From: Aspidiotus rigidus
Taxonomy: Eukaryota > Arthropoda > Insecta > Hemiptera > Diaspididae
Length of the DNA: 64,000 nt
Assembly (NCBI GenBank): GCA_035079385.1
Contig: JAVHKY010000003.1
Span: 12,069,501 to 12,133,500, forward strand
Direction of reading: 5' to 3'
Made by a program: the position numbers and the translations under genes. The notes below the pieces were generated by a model, which saw only the letters and a list, made by a program, of their open reading frames with translations, ran no database searches and was not told the origin of the DNA. Positions 22,780 through 35,309 of this stretch are shown in pieces (positions within the stretch are counted from its first letter, which is position 1; every line of letters begins with the position of its first letter).

Positions 22780-25700
22780 GTGAAGACAAAAAACAGATTA
22801 AGAAAGGTGGGAAAAAGGAAATGGTGGAAAATTTTTTCTCAATCCAAAACTAGATCAGTGTGTATCAGTTTATGAACGACGGGACGCCAAAATTTTTGAA
22901 AATCCCTTGTCCCACCCATACGACAGTTTCCCTGCTGAAATTTCGACTCTAGGGCTGCGTTTGGTCAGAAGGGATTCTCAATTTTCAACATCAAAATTGA
23001 ATTTTACTGATAAGGCAGGCTTCCTCTACTCCTTGTTGAATGCTCCCCTTGCAGAGGAATGCTTATTGAACAAAATTTCATATTTTTGCATTAATATGTA
23101 CATGATTTTGTTGAACTTCGTAGTTGTAATTTTGGTAATTTTCTTGAGAATTTTTCTCATTTTCAAAGGAAAACTTACTGCACCCCTGACGAAATGTACC
23201 ACCATAGAAGTGATCAAGCTTCTTCTTCTTCTCGTTCTGCCGAAGTGAATCGTTGCAACGAAATAAATTGAAGAATAAATTAGTTTAATACAGTCGATAT
23301 CAGTGTATACAAGGTTTCGGTCACTGCATTTAGAGCAGAATCGACCTTGGATGCACGCGCTCGCCGTCACTGACAGTTTCACCTATTTGACCATCGTGGT
23401 GTGATACCGCACAGCACCGATAATTTCTGTTCGTTCATTCTCGTGTACCGCATTTATCATTCGACTCGTTATTTCAGATTAATCACGTTATCGATAATAT
23501 TTTAAATTCGAAGAGGTTTCTACGTTTCGCGAAGAAATTTAGAAATTTGTATCGACCTCGAGCGTCCACCCACGTGTACATTTCGAAAAACCTTAAACGG
23601 TATAGGTAAATTACTTACATTACAACATTCCTTTGTATTTTTTTTTTTTTTTTGCTATATTTACTCGAAGATCGTATGAATAATCGTCTTCTAATTGGGC
23701 GAAGTCGACGTTTCTCTAACACGAGGTCGCAGAATCACCCCAATCTGTCTGCTCGTGTCATTGATGACGATGACGTTCCGTATTTATGGTACAAAGGAAC
23801 AATACACCAACTCGTGCTTGATTCTATGGTTTTTTTTCGCATTTCTTGCACGTGCATTCCTCAACCGAGAGTGCATGTATGGAAAACGAAGGTTAAAGTT
23901 GTGCTGTACGCGAGATCTGATGTGTACGAGAGTTGCACGTCGCGTCATTGTCAGCCCGTCAAAATCTGTATCTTTCATATTTTCGCCAGCCAGAGAGTTC
24001 ATCGTACACAAACAACGGCTGTGTAAATTATTGGAAAATTCTCGAGTTTCGTTCCGGACACACCCGAGAATAAACACCTTTCAGAAAGCGATAATGAACC
24101 TACAATATGCGGAAAGTCAAGTATATATATGCGCTGCTGCGGTGGAAGAAAAATAATATCGTATGCGTTATACGGTAGAATGGCAGACTGGCTGGGTTGA
24201 CGTAATGAATTCTCGTTCTGACACTTGGAAATGGAATCGTAAATACTCCTTCCCTTTCTCCACCACTCTCTGTCACTTAATGTTATCTGCGTTTGCATTT
24301 ACTCACGTTTTTAATGTGCTTATGAAAGAAATATAATGAGAGAGAAAGAGAGAAAAGAACAACAGTAGTTGAGGGTGAGAGGGAGGCACTAATTAAAATT
24401 AACTATCGACTCGACTCGAGCGAACGTAATGCTCCAGCCCCGGCAGGTATTATTACATACTTCACAATCGGGGATTATGTCAATATTTACAGTCTTATGC
24501 GCGTAAAAGAGAAGAAAATCCGCGCGAAGTCTACAATTTGTAAATAATATGTTTTGACATAATCTACCTCTAACCTATTCCGATAATAGTGATAATAACA
24601 ATATACACCGATCCCGAGTACAATACTCGAACAATATCTCATAGCACCTTTTTCTTTTTTTCATAACGGTAACCTAACGATGTATCGTCACGTTATGTCA
24701 ACCCCAATTTTAGGAATCATTACCCTATCAATACTCGAATGAATTACCGCGAACAGGTAAAGTTCGAATTTCATATTTGAATCTACAATAGACGAGGAGA
24801 AGACATCACGTATATACGAACGTCAGTCCGCACATCGATCGTTTATTTGTTTACCGCGATCAGATTGCGGTCCGCAGCATCCGACTATAATCGAGGATAC
24901 GTTTTTAGTCAATAATATACGGAAAGGCTCTAAACGTATAATAAATGACTATTTTATTTATGAAGTATTTTACAAGTTGCGGATACGTTTTATACATATG
25001 AGACTTTTTTATTTATGTATTTATCACCATTGTGCTATTATTTTCATTAATTTATGTACCACCCCTCCCAGATTTTCTCGTACCCACCACGGATCACGGA
25101 GATGTGCCGCACAACCGGAATATTTCCTCGTCGCATTTTCAAGTATCGAGCGTTATTCATTCTCGAGAATGTTGTGACCAAACTACTATAACTCATTTAG
25201 GTAGAACGCGAATAAATTGTATTTTAAAATCGGGTGCAATATTGACATGATTTAGACCTATGGACCCCTCAAGAAAAATACGTAATTGAGGTACACATCG
25301 AACAATTAATACGTATACCGCAGGAAGCAAACGGGATTAGCTAAGTTTTCAATGAGGAGAAAAGTCATCGCAATCTTGTGATCTAGGTCTACATAGCTTA
25401 TGATGTATGAAGTTGAATATTACAGGACGAAAAACATCGATAATACACACGTACGTATTAGTTCAAGATGTATGTATACTCGCAATAATTTAATCGTCAT
25501 TTCCATTACTTATTTGCAATTTAACGGAATGCTGCGGACGTGTAATATCGTTAGTAACACGTTATTTGCAAGCTGGTGAAATAAAAAATTGATACGTTCT
25601 CGGTATTCACTAATGAGTTGCATTAGCTAACGCATTATTTTTAGAAAATTGCATTTGATTTCAAAATACGTGACAATCGGACAAAATTCGTATCTTATGT

Positions 25701-26390
25701 GCGAGGAAAACGAGTCCATGGTAATCTTTGAAATGTAAACCACATCCGTGTTCAGAAGCCAATTAGCCTAACTACTGACAATTACTTCCAAGTACAGCCG
25801 CATACAGTGTTAAAATTTGAACCAATAGTTCAAAAATAGCCAATTTTCGCATAGTTTACCAAGACGATCCGATTGACTTTTGTTTAGAAATTGAGGTACG
25901 ACTCAGAGGATTTGATGTCACAAACTGATGGACTCCTTGAATCTCAACACCAACAAAACCATTTATGAATTGGAAAACAATAAGAGATATTATGCAGTAG
26001 GTAAGAAATCACAGAAGTGCAATGTCCTACTTTCATTCCATGTATTTTGGTTCTCAATGAGACAAGGCCGTAACCAAAAGAGACCAGGGGGCCCTCCTTA
26101 GTCAAAAGTACAATTGATAGAAAAAAGTATCATTACTACGCTCTTACAGGCCTTTGTACAAAGGGACTCTTGTTATGAGCCTGTTGATGAGATTATAACC
26201 AAGTTTTTCGAAATTGAAAGGAAAATCAGACAGATCGATAAATCCTGATTAAGACCATCTATTAAATCCTAGCAAGGTAAGAACTTAGACAAAATTTTAT
26301 GACAATCTAATCTTAGGGCCTAGTAGAGTTGTGGTCATCGTCGTCATGAAAATGAATAGAAATATCACATAAAAATATCCCGGTGAATAA
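22780..26390. other. no recognisable gene
   Basis: The first 200 bp holds low-order repeats flanking the foldback element. The rest looks like unique DNA with a T run near 23639-23653 and short AT-rich tracts. Open frames at 23652-24156 on both strands overlap one another and show no motif or conserved repeat partner. Confidence 0.4.
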
Positions 26391-26394
26391 TTTT

Positions 26395-26960
26395 TATTCT
26401 CTTTATGTGCTCATCGTATAGTTGTATTCTCATTGTGTCCTCATTTTACTCTCATTATGTAGGTACTCATTGGAGAACCGCCATTATATCCTCATCTTAT
26501 CACCCACTTCAGGTCTTCTTCCCCACTCAGACTTTTGTATCAATTTGTGGGAATAAATCATCTTTATGAATTGACACAAAAAGTCGAGAGTCCCGCAGGA
26601 ATGACTACTTTCATCTTCACACATCCAACTTGCCTTACATAGATAGCGCTTACTTCTTTATCTGCGAGTATTACAGCAGCAATAGCAACAAACACTTTGA
26701 GGATTTAATAAGAACACAAAGAGGATACAAAGTGATTTATATGTTTCCACATCATGTCCTCATAATCTCTTCAGTAGCGAAGAAATTTTGAAGATACAAA
26801 GAAGATATTAAAATTGTCCTCATTATGTCCTCCTAATATCCTGACCTCGGTAGCGAAGAAACTTTGAGGATGCAACGAGAAAATGTGTTTCCTCATGATG
26901 TCTTCCCAATGTCCTCAGTAATGAGAATACTCGGAGAACATAATGAAGATAAAAAAATCG
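26395..26960. repeat. degenerate CCTCATTATGTCCTC-type repeats
   Basis: Imperfect repeats of TCCTCATTATGTCCTC and its close variants alternate with AGAGGATACAAAGTG-like units, both irregularly spaced. It looks like an old minisatellite. The open frame at 26864-27094 derives from this repeat and its flank. Confidence 0.5.
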
Positions 26961-27174
26961 ATTTTTTCAAAAGGGGGCATGGTCTTTCAATCAATTACGA
27001 CCTATCCCCAATGTTCGCCAGTTCTCACAAAAAGGAGATTTCATTCACAAAACGTTCCCTTTTTTCCTGTTTGAGTATAAAACGGAATCATTGATACCAT
27101 GTATCACTGCAACGCAACGAAATATTCCAAATCAGTTTTCTAAAATTAATTCCTGTTCTATTCGTCGGTCCAGA

Positions 27175-27890
27175 AAAAAAACCAATACTCTACATCCTTA
27201 AAATCAGCAAAACATTCTAATAATGTTTTTTGGGACTGAGTACTATAAGTACTTTGTAATTTCTTCATGAGGAGATGGGATACATATTTATATTTTGTTC
27301 ACCGAGGAGGGAAACTATTGCAACAGAGCCTAATACACTATAAGTTAGACCTAGTACAATGAAAGCTAAAAATACAGGGCCCAAAGTAGCAGAAGTCGAC
27401 GTCTCTAAGCAGATCAAGGTCACTCAAGACGTCAGTAGTCTGTCAATCAAGTTACTATAGGCTACTACACTGTGTGTTAGGCTTAGTATAATAAAGACTA
27501 AGGATAGTTCCAATGTAGCAAAGGTCGGAATTCGTTCAAAAGTCTCTAAAATACCTTACCTAGGTCGACATCACAAAAATCGTACACGAACTCAGACCTT
27601 TGCTGGAGATGCCCCTCTCCTCCCAGCAAAATAGCTAGCACGTTCCCCGCTAAAACTACAAAAATAAGGATCGTAATTCATGTTTATGAGTGGATGACGT
27701 CATAAATATTTTTTCGATAAAGTAGGTGAAAGTCGCGCTCATTTTATGACGACGTCAGTGTGTTGAAATCATAGTCTAGCTAGTACGCTTATAGAGGGTT
27801 CTTAGCTCAGTATCTGCCTCAAAACGCACGCCGTTCTTACGACCATTTTGTGTAGTTAGAGTTGCACTAAAACTCTTAGATAAAACTCGG
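27175..27890 (+). repeat. direct repeat of about 0.71 kb, copy 1
   Basis: It is nearly identical to 29295-30020; only a handful of substitutions are visible, plus a 14-bp segment absent here (near 27450). The match starts at AAAAAACCAATACTC and ends at CTAGATAAA-type sequence. It contains no recognisable coding block and no TG...CA ends at the limits of identity. Confidence 0.85.
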
Positions 27891-27979
27891 CGCTCCGCGC
27901 CTCGCTACCCCCCTCAATTGATTTACTTTCAGTCAAACTGAATAGATAAGGTGTGGAACACGTTCTTTGTTTCGAAATT

Positions 27980-28385
27980 TTCTGGCATAGGCAAATAAAT
28001 AAATATCATATTTCTCGTCTTTCTTAGTATATAAGACTATTTTGCGGTTGAATTTCTTATTTATTCCACCTACCCCGCCTTCTTTGAGGAAGGAGAAGGA
28101 GAAGCTTAAAGAACGTGAGATTATCTATTCCTCGAGTTTCATATTATAATTTTACTTCTCTAATTGCGCTTATGGATTTAGATCTAGAAACTATGATTGT
28201 TGAGTATAAGTACCCTGGTAAAACTGAGTCCAAAAAAATTTCTGGCATAGCCAAATAAATGAAAATCATGTTTCATGTATTTTATATTTTATCAGTGATC
28301 TTGAAATTTTTAGTCTAGGCTTCTACTAGGTCAAGTGTTCGTGAGATATTACTCGTTTACCCCGTCACCTACCTTGGCGTCGTAT
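27980..28385. repeat. interspersed repeat with GCCAAATAAATNAAAATCAT core
   Basis: Two related copies (near 27985 and 28240) contain TTTCTGGCAT followed by a GCCAAATAAAT core. The same core returns near 49312, 56972 and 59705, with partly shared downstream sequence, for example the GGCGTCGTATAAGTCTT stretch at 28377 and 59820. Non-coding; superfamily unknown. Confidence 0.55.
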
Positions 28386-28390
28386 AAGTC

Positions 28391-28760
28391 TTGTATGAGA
28401 AATATTTTGAGGTATCACCTATTGTATTCAATGGTACGAGAAAATTCAAGTCTTCTATGAGAAATGTGAGGTATCGTCTTTATGAGAAATATTTTGAGGT
28501 GTCGACTTTCGTGGGGCACACTCACTCCGCTCGTTCGCCCCCTGTCTTGCTGTTGTATTGGAATGGTATAAGAAAATTCAAGTCTTCTATGAGAAATGTG
28601 AGGTATCGCCTTTATGAGAAATATTTTGAGGTATCGACTTTCGTGGGGCTCACTCGCTGTCTTGCTGTTGTATTGGAATGGTATGAAAAATTTAAGTCTT
28701 CTATGAGAAATATTTTGAGGTAACCTTTCGTGGGGCTCACTCGCTCGCTCCGCTCGCCCC
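28391..28760. repeat. tandem repeat, unit about 115-131 bp, three copies
   Basis: Units begin near 28425, 28556 and 28671 with TATTGGAATGGTA and contain AAGTCTTCTATGAGAAAT and GTGGGGCTCACTCGC. The spacing preserves reading frame by chance, giving repetitive peptides on both strands that I do not regard as genes. Two related units occur at 59.87 and 60.12 kb. Confidence 0.7.
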
Positions 28761-29117
28761 CTATCTCGGTTTAGCATAAGTCTGATATAAAATATTTTGG
28801 GCTTCCGCCTTTCGACCCCTTCCATGCAGTAGATTTCGAAATTTTTCCAAGTCCCAAGGTCATTTGCACGGACGCACGCAAATTTTGAATTCACCATACG
28901 GGGTGCACTCGCAAATTTCTGAATCACCCACGGGGTAGAGATGTGCACGGACGCACACGCACGTTCGCACTGATTATTTTCTGTTGAACGAGTTACAAAA
29001 TTTCTCATTTATTCCCCTTACCCTACCTCTTTGAAGGAAGGTGAAGGAGAAACTCAGAGAAAGTGAGATTATCTCTAGAATTGAAAAGGTCTATGCGCCT
29101 CGCCAGGGAGCCTACCT

Positions 29118-29180
29118 TTTTAGCTACCTAAAATCTGTTGCTAGCTGAAATCTGTTGCTACCTGAAATCTGTTGCTACCT
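29118..29180 (+). repeat. 17-bp tandem repeat
   Basis: Three to four copies of a unit reading GCTACCTGAAATCTGTT with small changes, followed by shorter TCTGTCGTTTTTA repeats to about 29240. It lies between the tandem block and the second 0.71-kb repeat. Confidence 0.7.
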
Positions 29181-29294
29181 AACATGGGATGCTATGGAAA
29201 ATCTGTCGTTTTTAAATCTGTCGTTTTTATCTGTCGCTCGATTATGCTCGATTTTTCAGAAATACCTCCTCGATATACAAGACGTGTTCCACGT

Positions 29295-30020
29295 CAAAAA
29301 ACCAATACTCAACATCCTTAAAATCAGCAAAACATTCTAATAATGTTTTTTGGGACTGAGTACTATAAGTACTTTGTAATTTCTTCATGAGGAGATGGGA
29401 TACATATTTATATTTTGTTCACCGAGGAGGGAAACTATTGCAGCAGAGCCTAATACACTATAAGTTAGACCTAGTACAATGAAAGCTAAAAATACAGGGC
29501 CCAAAGTAGCAGAAGTCGATGTCTCTAAGCAGATCAAGGTCACTCAAGACGTCAGTAGTGGAGCCCAAGTAAACTGTCAATCAAGTTACTATAGGCTACT
29601 ACACTGTGTGTTAGGCTTAGTATAATAAAGACTAAGGATAGTTCCAATGTAGCAAAGGTCGGAATTCGTTCAAAAGTCTCTAAAATACCTTACCTAGGTC
29701 GACATCACAAAAATCGTACACGAACTCAGACCTTTGCTGGAGATGCCCCTCTCCTCCCAGCAAAATAGCTAGCACGTTCCTCGCTAAAACTACAAAAATA
29801 AGGATCGTAATTCATGTTTATGAGTGGATGACGTCATAAATATTTTTTCGATAAAGTAGGTGAAAGTCGCGCTCATTTTATGACGACGTCAGTGGGTTGA
29901 AATCATAGTCTAGCTAGTACGCTTATAGAGGGTTCTTAGCTCAGTATCTGCCTCAAAACGCACGCCGTTTTTACGACCATTTTGTGTAGTTAGAGTTGCA
30001 CTAAAACTCCTAGATAAAAA
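29295..30020 (+). repeat. direct repeat of about 0.71 kb, copy 2
   Basis: The partner of 27175-27890, about 2.12 kb downstream in the same orientation. It has an extra 14-bp segment near 29565 (GGAGCCCAAGTAAA) compared with copy 1. The pair could be LTRs of a non-coding element or a segmental duplication; the ends do not settle this. Confidence 0.85.
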
Positions 30021-30488
30021 TACAAGTCAAAAGTACATAAGCAGCTGGGCGCCATAACACCAGTGTCCATAAATTTAGCGTTTTTGTTGCCGAGTACCTG
30101 TCTAAATGGCACTTCTGGACACCATTAAGCGGCGCAAGACTCTTGAGTCGTACATCTGTATAGCTCTGTATATTAATAAGATCATACTAAGTTAAAATAC
30201 AATTATTGGCTAAAAACTCACAATTTTTCAAGCTTGTGAAGTAGGTCAAGGCCTAGCATACTACATGTTAGGCTAACTAGCTGACGGGTTCACTACCTCC
30301 ACCCTCCACCACGCCTATTTCTCATATGAAGCCATCCTTACGGCCATAACGCATACTGGATCCCAGGCAAATTTCGAGGATAAATTCCAAAACCCAACTC
30401 AAGAAACATGTCCACATGAAAAAACGTGACTCCGGCGATTTAAATTAACTTGCTGTAACTAAATATTGTACTTTTTTTCCCTTCCAAC

Positions 30489-30740
30489 ATGGGACCTGTT
30501 TTGTGGCGGGGAGGGGGGGGGGGGAATTTGGAGAAAAAGGCCGAGTGCCGTCCGGAAAAAGTGGGGCTTGAACAAATTTAGACTTTCAAGCTATATATGA
30601 CGGGGCAGGGACTTACAACATTTTCAATGTCGAGCTATACATGATAGGGGGAACTCGGAAAAATTGGTGGTGAGGAACAAAATTTAATCTTTATGTAGAA
30701 AAAGTATAGAAAAAGAAACTCCCATAAAACAGGTTCCTTG
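30489..30740. repeat. CAGGGAACC-family element, diverged copy
   Basis: It opens with GGGACCTGTTTTGTGG and closes with ATAAAACAGGTTCCTTG, mutated versions of the family ends. Inside are a long G run near 30506-30523 and one or two of the AGCTATATATGA-type units seen at 9.5 kb. Confidence 0.55.
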
Positions 30741-30749
30741 TTTGCCTAG

Positions 30750-33320
30750 ATTAAAACAGTTCATGAAGGCAATTCCGAGCCCCTGACGACGTAGGCTGTG
30801 AGTTTTTTCTTCCTTTTCCAGAGAAATCGGTACTCAGAGATCGTACTGCTAAATTTTCACGACTAGATCGTGTACGCGTTCCCAGGCGTGGACCCATCAT
30901 GGATCAAAATTAGGAAAAATATCAAATTCACATTTTTTTCTCCTTCCATTCACAGAGAGAATTGGCAAAAAGGTTGAGCGATTTGAACCTCTTGCCACTT
31001 CCTCTCCTCCTCGCAAACATGCTGGGCTCAATTGTCGCTTGAGTTCCTTCATTCATTTCCAAAACATGAATTTTTCATTTTATTTTTTAATTTGGGTAGA
31101 ATAAAAATAGGGGTGCTGCTTTGCTACATCTGATTAGTACCTACGTCGAAAAATGTTGACGAGAGAATTTCCATGACTATTAATTTTGAGCTCTTGACGA
31201 TGAACAAATTCTTGCTAATAGAATGCCCAATTAACAATAATACATAATCTCTCTACGTGAAACGATGCTACCCAGTAATTCAGCATACTTCTTGCATGAA
31301 CGTACACGCAGTCACACATAGCTTCCAAAACACGTGTAATATGCTTTTTCCACATTAGTGACTGCTACTTTATCTAAAGACTTGAACTTTTTTCGGTGGA
31401 AACAGCATTCAAAAAAACACGGACAGATCGGTAAATACTTCTTTTTACATGAAAAAGTCACAGTGATACAGTCGTACAACGCTGAGCAGATAATAGTATG
31501 CAAGATACAAGGTCGTGTAGTGTTAATCAGCTATTTTAACTTTGATTTATTTTAATTTTTAATGAGCATCAACTCTCGCCTCAATTACAGAATTAAAAGA
31601 GACAGATAAAATCTTGGAATTGTTTCAGTAGCACAACATTTTTCACAAGTCAAAAAAGCGTAGATTACAGTACACTTGCATTACCAGTCCAACGCTGAGC
31701 CTTCTATTTCTCTATGTACAGAGGCATGTAAACAGACTGCAGGCTTTTTAAAATCTCTAGATTTTCCGATTTCACAACCTTGTACATGACTGACGATCGT
31801 TCGAGGTCCAAATGTATAATCTGTATCAACACGTCTTTGCGTCCATCCAACGTATGCAAGCATGTTGAATTATTTTTCTACTCGTAGGCATATTTAGTCA
31901 ACGTGAGTTTATCCTATTGTACGGGTCAATGATTTTGAAAATCCTCTTAGTCCTAGCCATATGATTGATAGTTAGCTATACGAAGTACCTATTACTATTA
32001 GTGAGACGTAGCCTGCATGCATACCGACAAAAGATCTGGCGTATTAAGTAATCCCAACAGACTGGATGCATCACCTTTACACTATAATTTTATGCTAATT
32101 GATTATTAAATTTTAAACGCTTCTAACGGAGAGATGCACAAGTTGGGGTTACGATATCGAAAAATTTTCCTTCCTATAGTCTGGTTCTAGAACGATGTAA
32201 CTAGCACAGCATCTTCTTGTCGCGAGATCATCGCTCCCGGATTACGTATATAATGTGAGAGTAATTTACCAACAATATGTATTGTAAAATCATGTACGTG
32301 GATTTCTACACTAAAATTACAAAACAGAATATATGCAGACTAAAGACTCAGCTTAGTTCTTAAATATCCTATTGTACGATACGGTATTTATTACGCTCAT
32401 ATTTATACAAAGCGTGCTAAAACATTAACATCGAGTCTCTTGACGTATACAATTCATGTTCATTCTACTCCGCATTGTCTTCTTTATTACTCGTGCATAC
32501 CAGTTCGGTTTGCTCGTATAAAAATCAGCGAGCAATTTATACTTCGAAGTACCGGCAAATCAATGTCCTTATTAAGAACCCAGATGAAAGAAATAAATCT
32601 TTTACTTCAGTTTGAAAAATCAATAGCCTGATAGTTACCGGTCATTCCAAGCACGGAGCAGTTTTTCAGAACAATTCAGACTCAAAATTGCGTAGTATTC
32701 TTATAAAGTCATACATGTACTATCTTACAAAATGATAATACTGTCCCAAATGCCCGAGACTATATCCCTTTTAAGGCTTCTACTTCTTAATGAGAATCCG
32801 CTTCTTTTGCCAAGTTCATCAGACTAAATGTTGCAAATATACCGAAGACCATACCAGCGATTTCTCAGAAATATTACTCCCCAACTGTCGACCATATAGT
32901 ATGGCTCCAAATCAGTTAATATAAGACAATGCGTACCTTTTTATGAGCAGTAGGTCAGAGCAATGAATACAACACTCGACTACTTCCCACTGTCTCTACA
33001 TTCACTATTCAAGTGAGAACTTTCGGCGCCCACCAGTCTCAGCAGCACTTCCAATAGGTATTGCTACTCCCTCCCATAACTCGGTCTGCAAATCTGTCAA
33101 AAAGAAGAAAGAAAAAAGAGGAAACATACGTGCATATGTAAGACTCAAGCCAACTTGTTCCTACGCCGTTATAATTCAGATGTGCTCTAACAACAGGAAC
33201 ACACCAAAAATCTTATCACTTGAATATCTGGCTACTATTCAGTAAAATTGATAAGCACCGGCATAATACTCACAACTTTGGCCGTGACTGCCGATGCGAC
33301 GCCACTAATACAACAATTTG
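30750..33320. other. no recognisable gene
   Basis: Looks mostly like unique DNA. Overlapping open frames at 31312-31555 on opposite strands show no motif. I could not identify exons, RNA genes or repeats with confidence. Confidence 0.4.
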
Positions 33321-33324
33321 TGAG

Positions 33325-33420
33325 AACGTTCTTATTTTTTGTCATTCCGTGATAATTGAACTTTCCGGTCTTTGGTTAATAAATTTGGAATCTTAGAAGC
33401 CCTTTTGTTGTATCAATGGT
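33325..33420 (+). repeat. direct repeat flanking LINE remnant, left copy
   Basis: It contains GTCATTCCGTGATA and CTTTTGTTGTATCAATGG, matching 35185-35300 in order, with an insertion of about 20 nt in the right copy. Identity is partial, so the duplication is old. Confidence 0.6.
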
Positions 33421-33779
33421 TGCACGTGCAGCTGTCCATCGTCCATGTTGCATGTACATTAATTTTGTTTCCTCCAACGCTTCAGTGTTGGAAAGATCTC
33501 CTTCGCAAAAGTCCTATTCTTGGCAACCGCCAGACACAACCAGAACTAAGGCGCTGTCGAAGTCTCTCTTCTTCTTCTTTCTTCAAGTCTCTATGCCTCC
33601 TCTTCTTCTTGCAAAGTGTCGTCTGTATGTGAGTGGTACACAGGTGTTGTGTAGGCTATAATGTTCTACATTTGCCTATCCTGTTCCATACCTACCTTTT
33701 TCTTCATGACTGTGGGTGCAAATGGAGACACCTGGTTTTATTCTTCTTCAGAACCTGGAAATGGTGGCTATCAGGCTAG

Positions 33780-33865
33780 TGGGAATTGACAACAGCATCG
33801 GCAACTGGCTATCGCGAGAATTGACGATAGCATCGGCAACTGGCTACCGCGGGAATTGACTGCAA
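33780..33865. repeat. 37-bp tandem repeat, two to three copies
   Basis: Repeats of GGGAATTGAC plus a GCATCGGCAACTGGCT core in tandem. They lie just beyond the decayed 3' coding end of the LINE and may belong to its 3' region. Confidence 0.65.
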
Positions 33866-35160
33866 TGCGAACACGTTGCCTGCTCAATTTTCCTCAACTT
33901 TTCATGAAGGTTCTCGCTGAAGCAGCAACTCCTGCGTCAGGCGAAAGTTCAACTTGCCATGGTCTCGGTCCATCCATTCATCAAGGTCGTTTATTAAAAC
34001 AACGATCGTCCACTTATCTAGTTCACTCTGAGCGATTCTCGCTTTCCATTTCTCAAGCAAAGGACGCCTGGATTTCTGCTTGGCTCGTAAAGCTTCATGG
34101 TCAGTCGCTGTCCTCTTCTTTGCTTTGAACACCGTCACTTTTTCCTCAGCAAGTAACTCAATTAGGCCTCAACGTGCTAATGCGGAAAGAGCCTCCATTA
34201 AGATAGCGCAGTAAACACCAAAACACCTCAATGGAACTTTTTGTTGAACAGCGACTGTTGTTGAATCTCTTCCATGTCTTTCATCAGGAGTCGGCTCATA
34301 CTGAGGCACCACGTAGAAGGGTCGACAGTTCGATGCTCATCATGACTCTTCTCCTCGCTTTCCTCAGCCTTCTTTGGTTTTCATCAGCCGGCTTAGGTAA
34401 TTCACCACCTGGCTGATTTTTCCGCTGTCATCAGGAAATGGTACCTGAAGCTCAACTTTAAATTAAACCAAATGCCCAGGCACTCCGTCACCTTCTTGAT
34501 CGTGATTTTACCTTGCAGACAAGAGCGGGACCGTAGACTGAACTTTTGACAGATCGTGAATAATATGGCCTCCGCCTTCACTACTACGAGTTCTAGTCTG
34601 GCCGACTCGATCCAACGCGTCGCTGCTTTTAGGGCCCGGTTTAATCTGCTCTCCACCGCTACAGTTGTTTCGGCAATGCATATCACCAGTGTTTCATGCG
34701 ACGTATCGTAAGAGCGCCCCAATGACCGATCCTACGGCGTGCCACAAGTAAGGGAGCTTTGATGCACCAGCAGACGTCTCTACAGGCACTTCGGCGTCCA
34801 TAAGGACTTCCAATATTCTCTCCAATGGAATCGAGTTGAATGCATTTCTTACGTCGAGGCAGACGGCTGCGCAAAACTGACGCGTAGCATTTGCTAACTT
34901 GGCTATTCTCTTTAGCCTGATTCCAGCATCTGATGCACAGCATTCAGTTCGAAAACCGAATTGACTACTTCAGATTACGTCTCTTTCCTTCAGATAGCTC
35001 TCGAGTCTATTGGCTATCACTCCCTCTAGACGTTTTCCCAGATTGTCTAGCAGTAAAAGTGATCGATGAGATAATGTAAGGTCAGGTAACCTTGTTCCTT
35101 GATGGTTACTCCCTGTCGTAGCTCGAAAATGAAGAGTTCTTCAAGTCCGTCTAGAAGAAA
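33790..35160 (-). pseudogene. R1-type non-LTR retrotransposon, RT and C-terminal region
   Basis: Read on the minus strand, in shifting frames, the order matches an R1/Jockey-group ORF2. A GKRLEGVIANRLESYL block lies at about 35042-34990, then QFGFR near 34955, LDVRNAFNS near 34845, and a damaged GTP(stop) QGS-type block near 34733. Next come TVAVESRLN-ALKAATRWIESA and LGIWFNLKLSF (34402-34660), a RRRVMMSIELSTLLRGA block near 34330, and KWTIVVLINDLDEWMDR with FRLTQELL (33902-34030). Frameshifts and stops are numerous; the endonuclease domain and ORF1 are absent, so it is a 5'-truncated dead copy. Clade assignment rests on the C-terminal WT-LI and FRLTQ blocks and the DVRNAFN motif. Confidence 0.85.
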
Positions 35161-35184
35161 GAAGGGAACTTACTTACGTATATT

Positions 35185-35300
35185 CGTTGTTCTTTTCGTC
35201 ATTCCGTGATAGAAGAATTGAAAGAGTTGCTCAAATGATAAACTTTCACGTTTTTGACAATTGAATTTATTATCTTGGAAGCCTTTTTGTTGTATCAATC
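35185..35300 (+). repeat. direct repeat flanking LINE remnant, right copy
   Basis: It carries the same ordered blocks as 33325-33420 (GTCATTCCGTGATA to TTTTTGTTGTATCAAT). It begins about 25 bp beyond the last recognisable LINE coding block, so the pair brackets the insertion. Confidence 0.6.
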
Positions 35301-35309
35301 AGGGACTGA

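Noticed and set aside
23652..24156. Overlapping 124- and 153-codon frames
   Set aside because: Several frames are open on both strands with no motif or splice logic to prefer one.
28391..29008. Long overlapping open frames on both strands in the tandem block
   Set aside because: Both arise from the same tandem repeats and have no family motif; open frames on both strands indicate composition, not coding.
27175..30020. Complete LTR retrotransposon with 0.71-kb LTRs
   Set aside because: The ends lack TG...CA, no polypurine tract or target duplication is evident, and the interior has no gag/pol; left as direct repeats.
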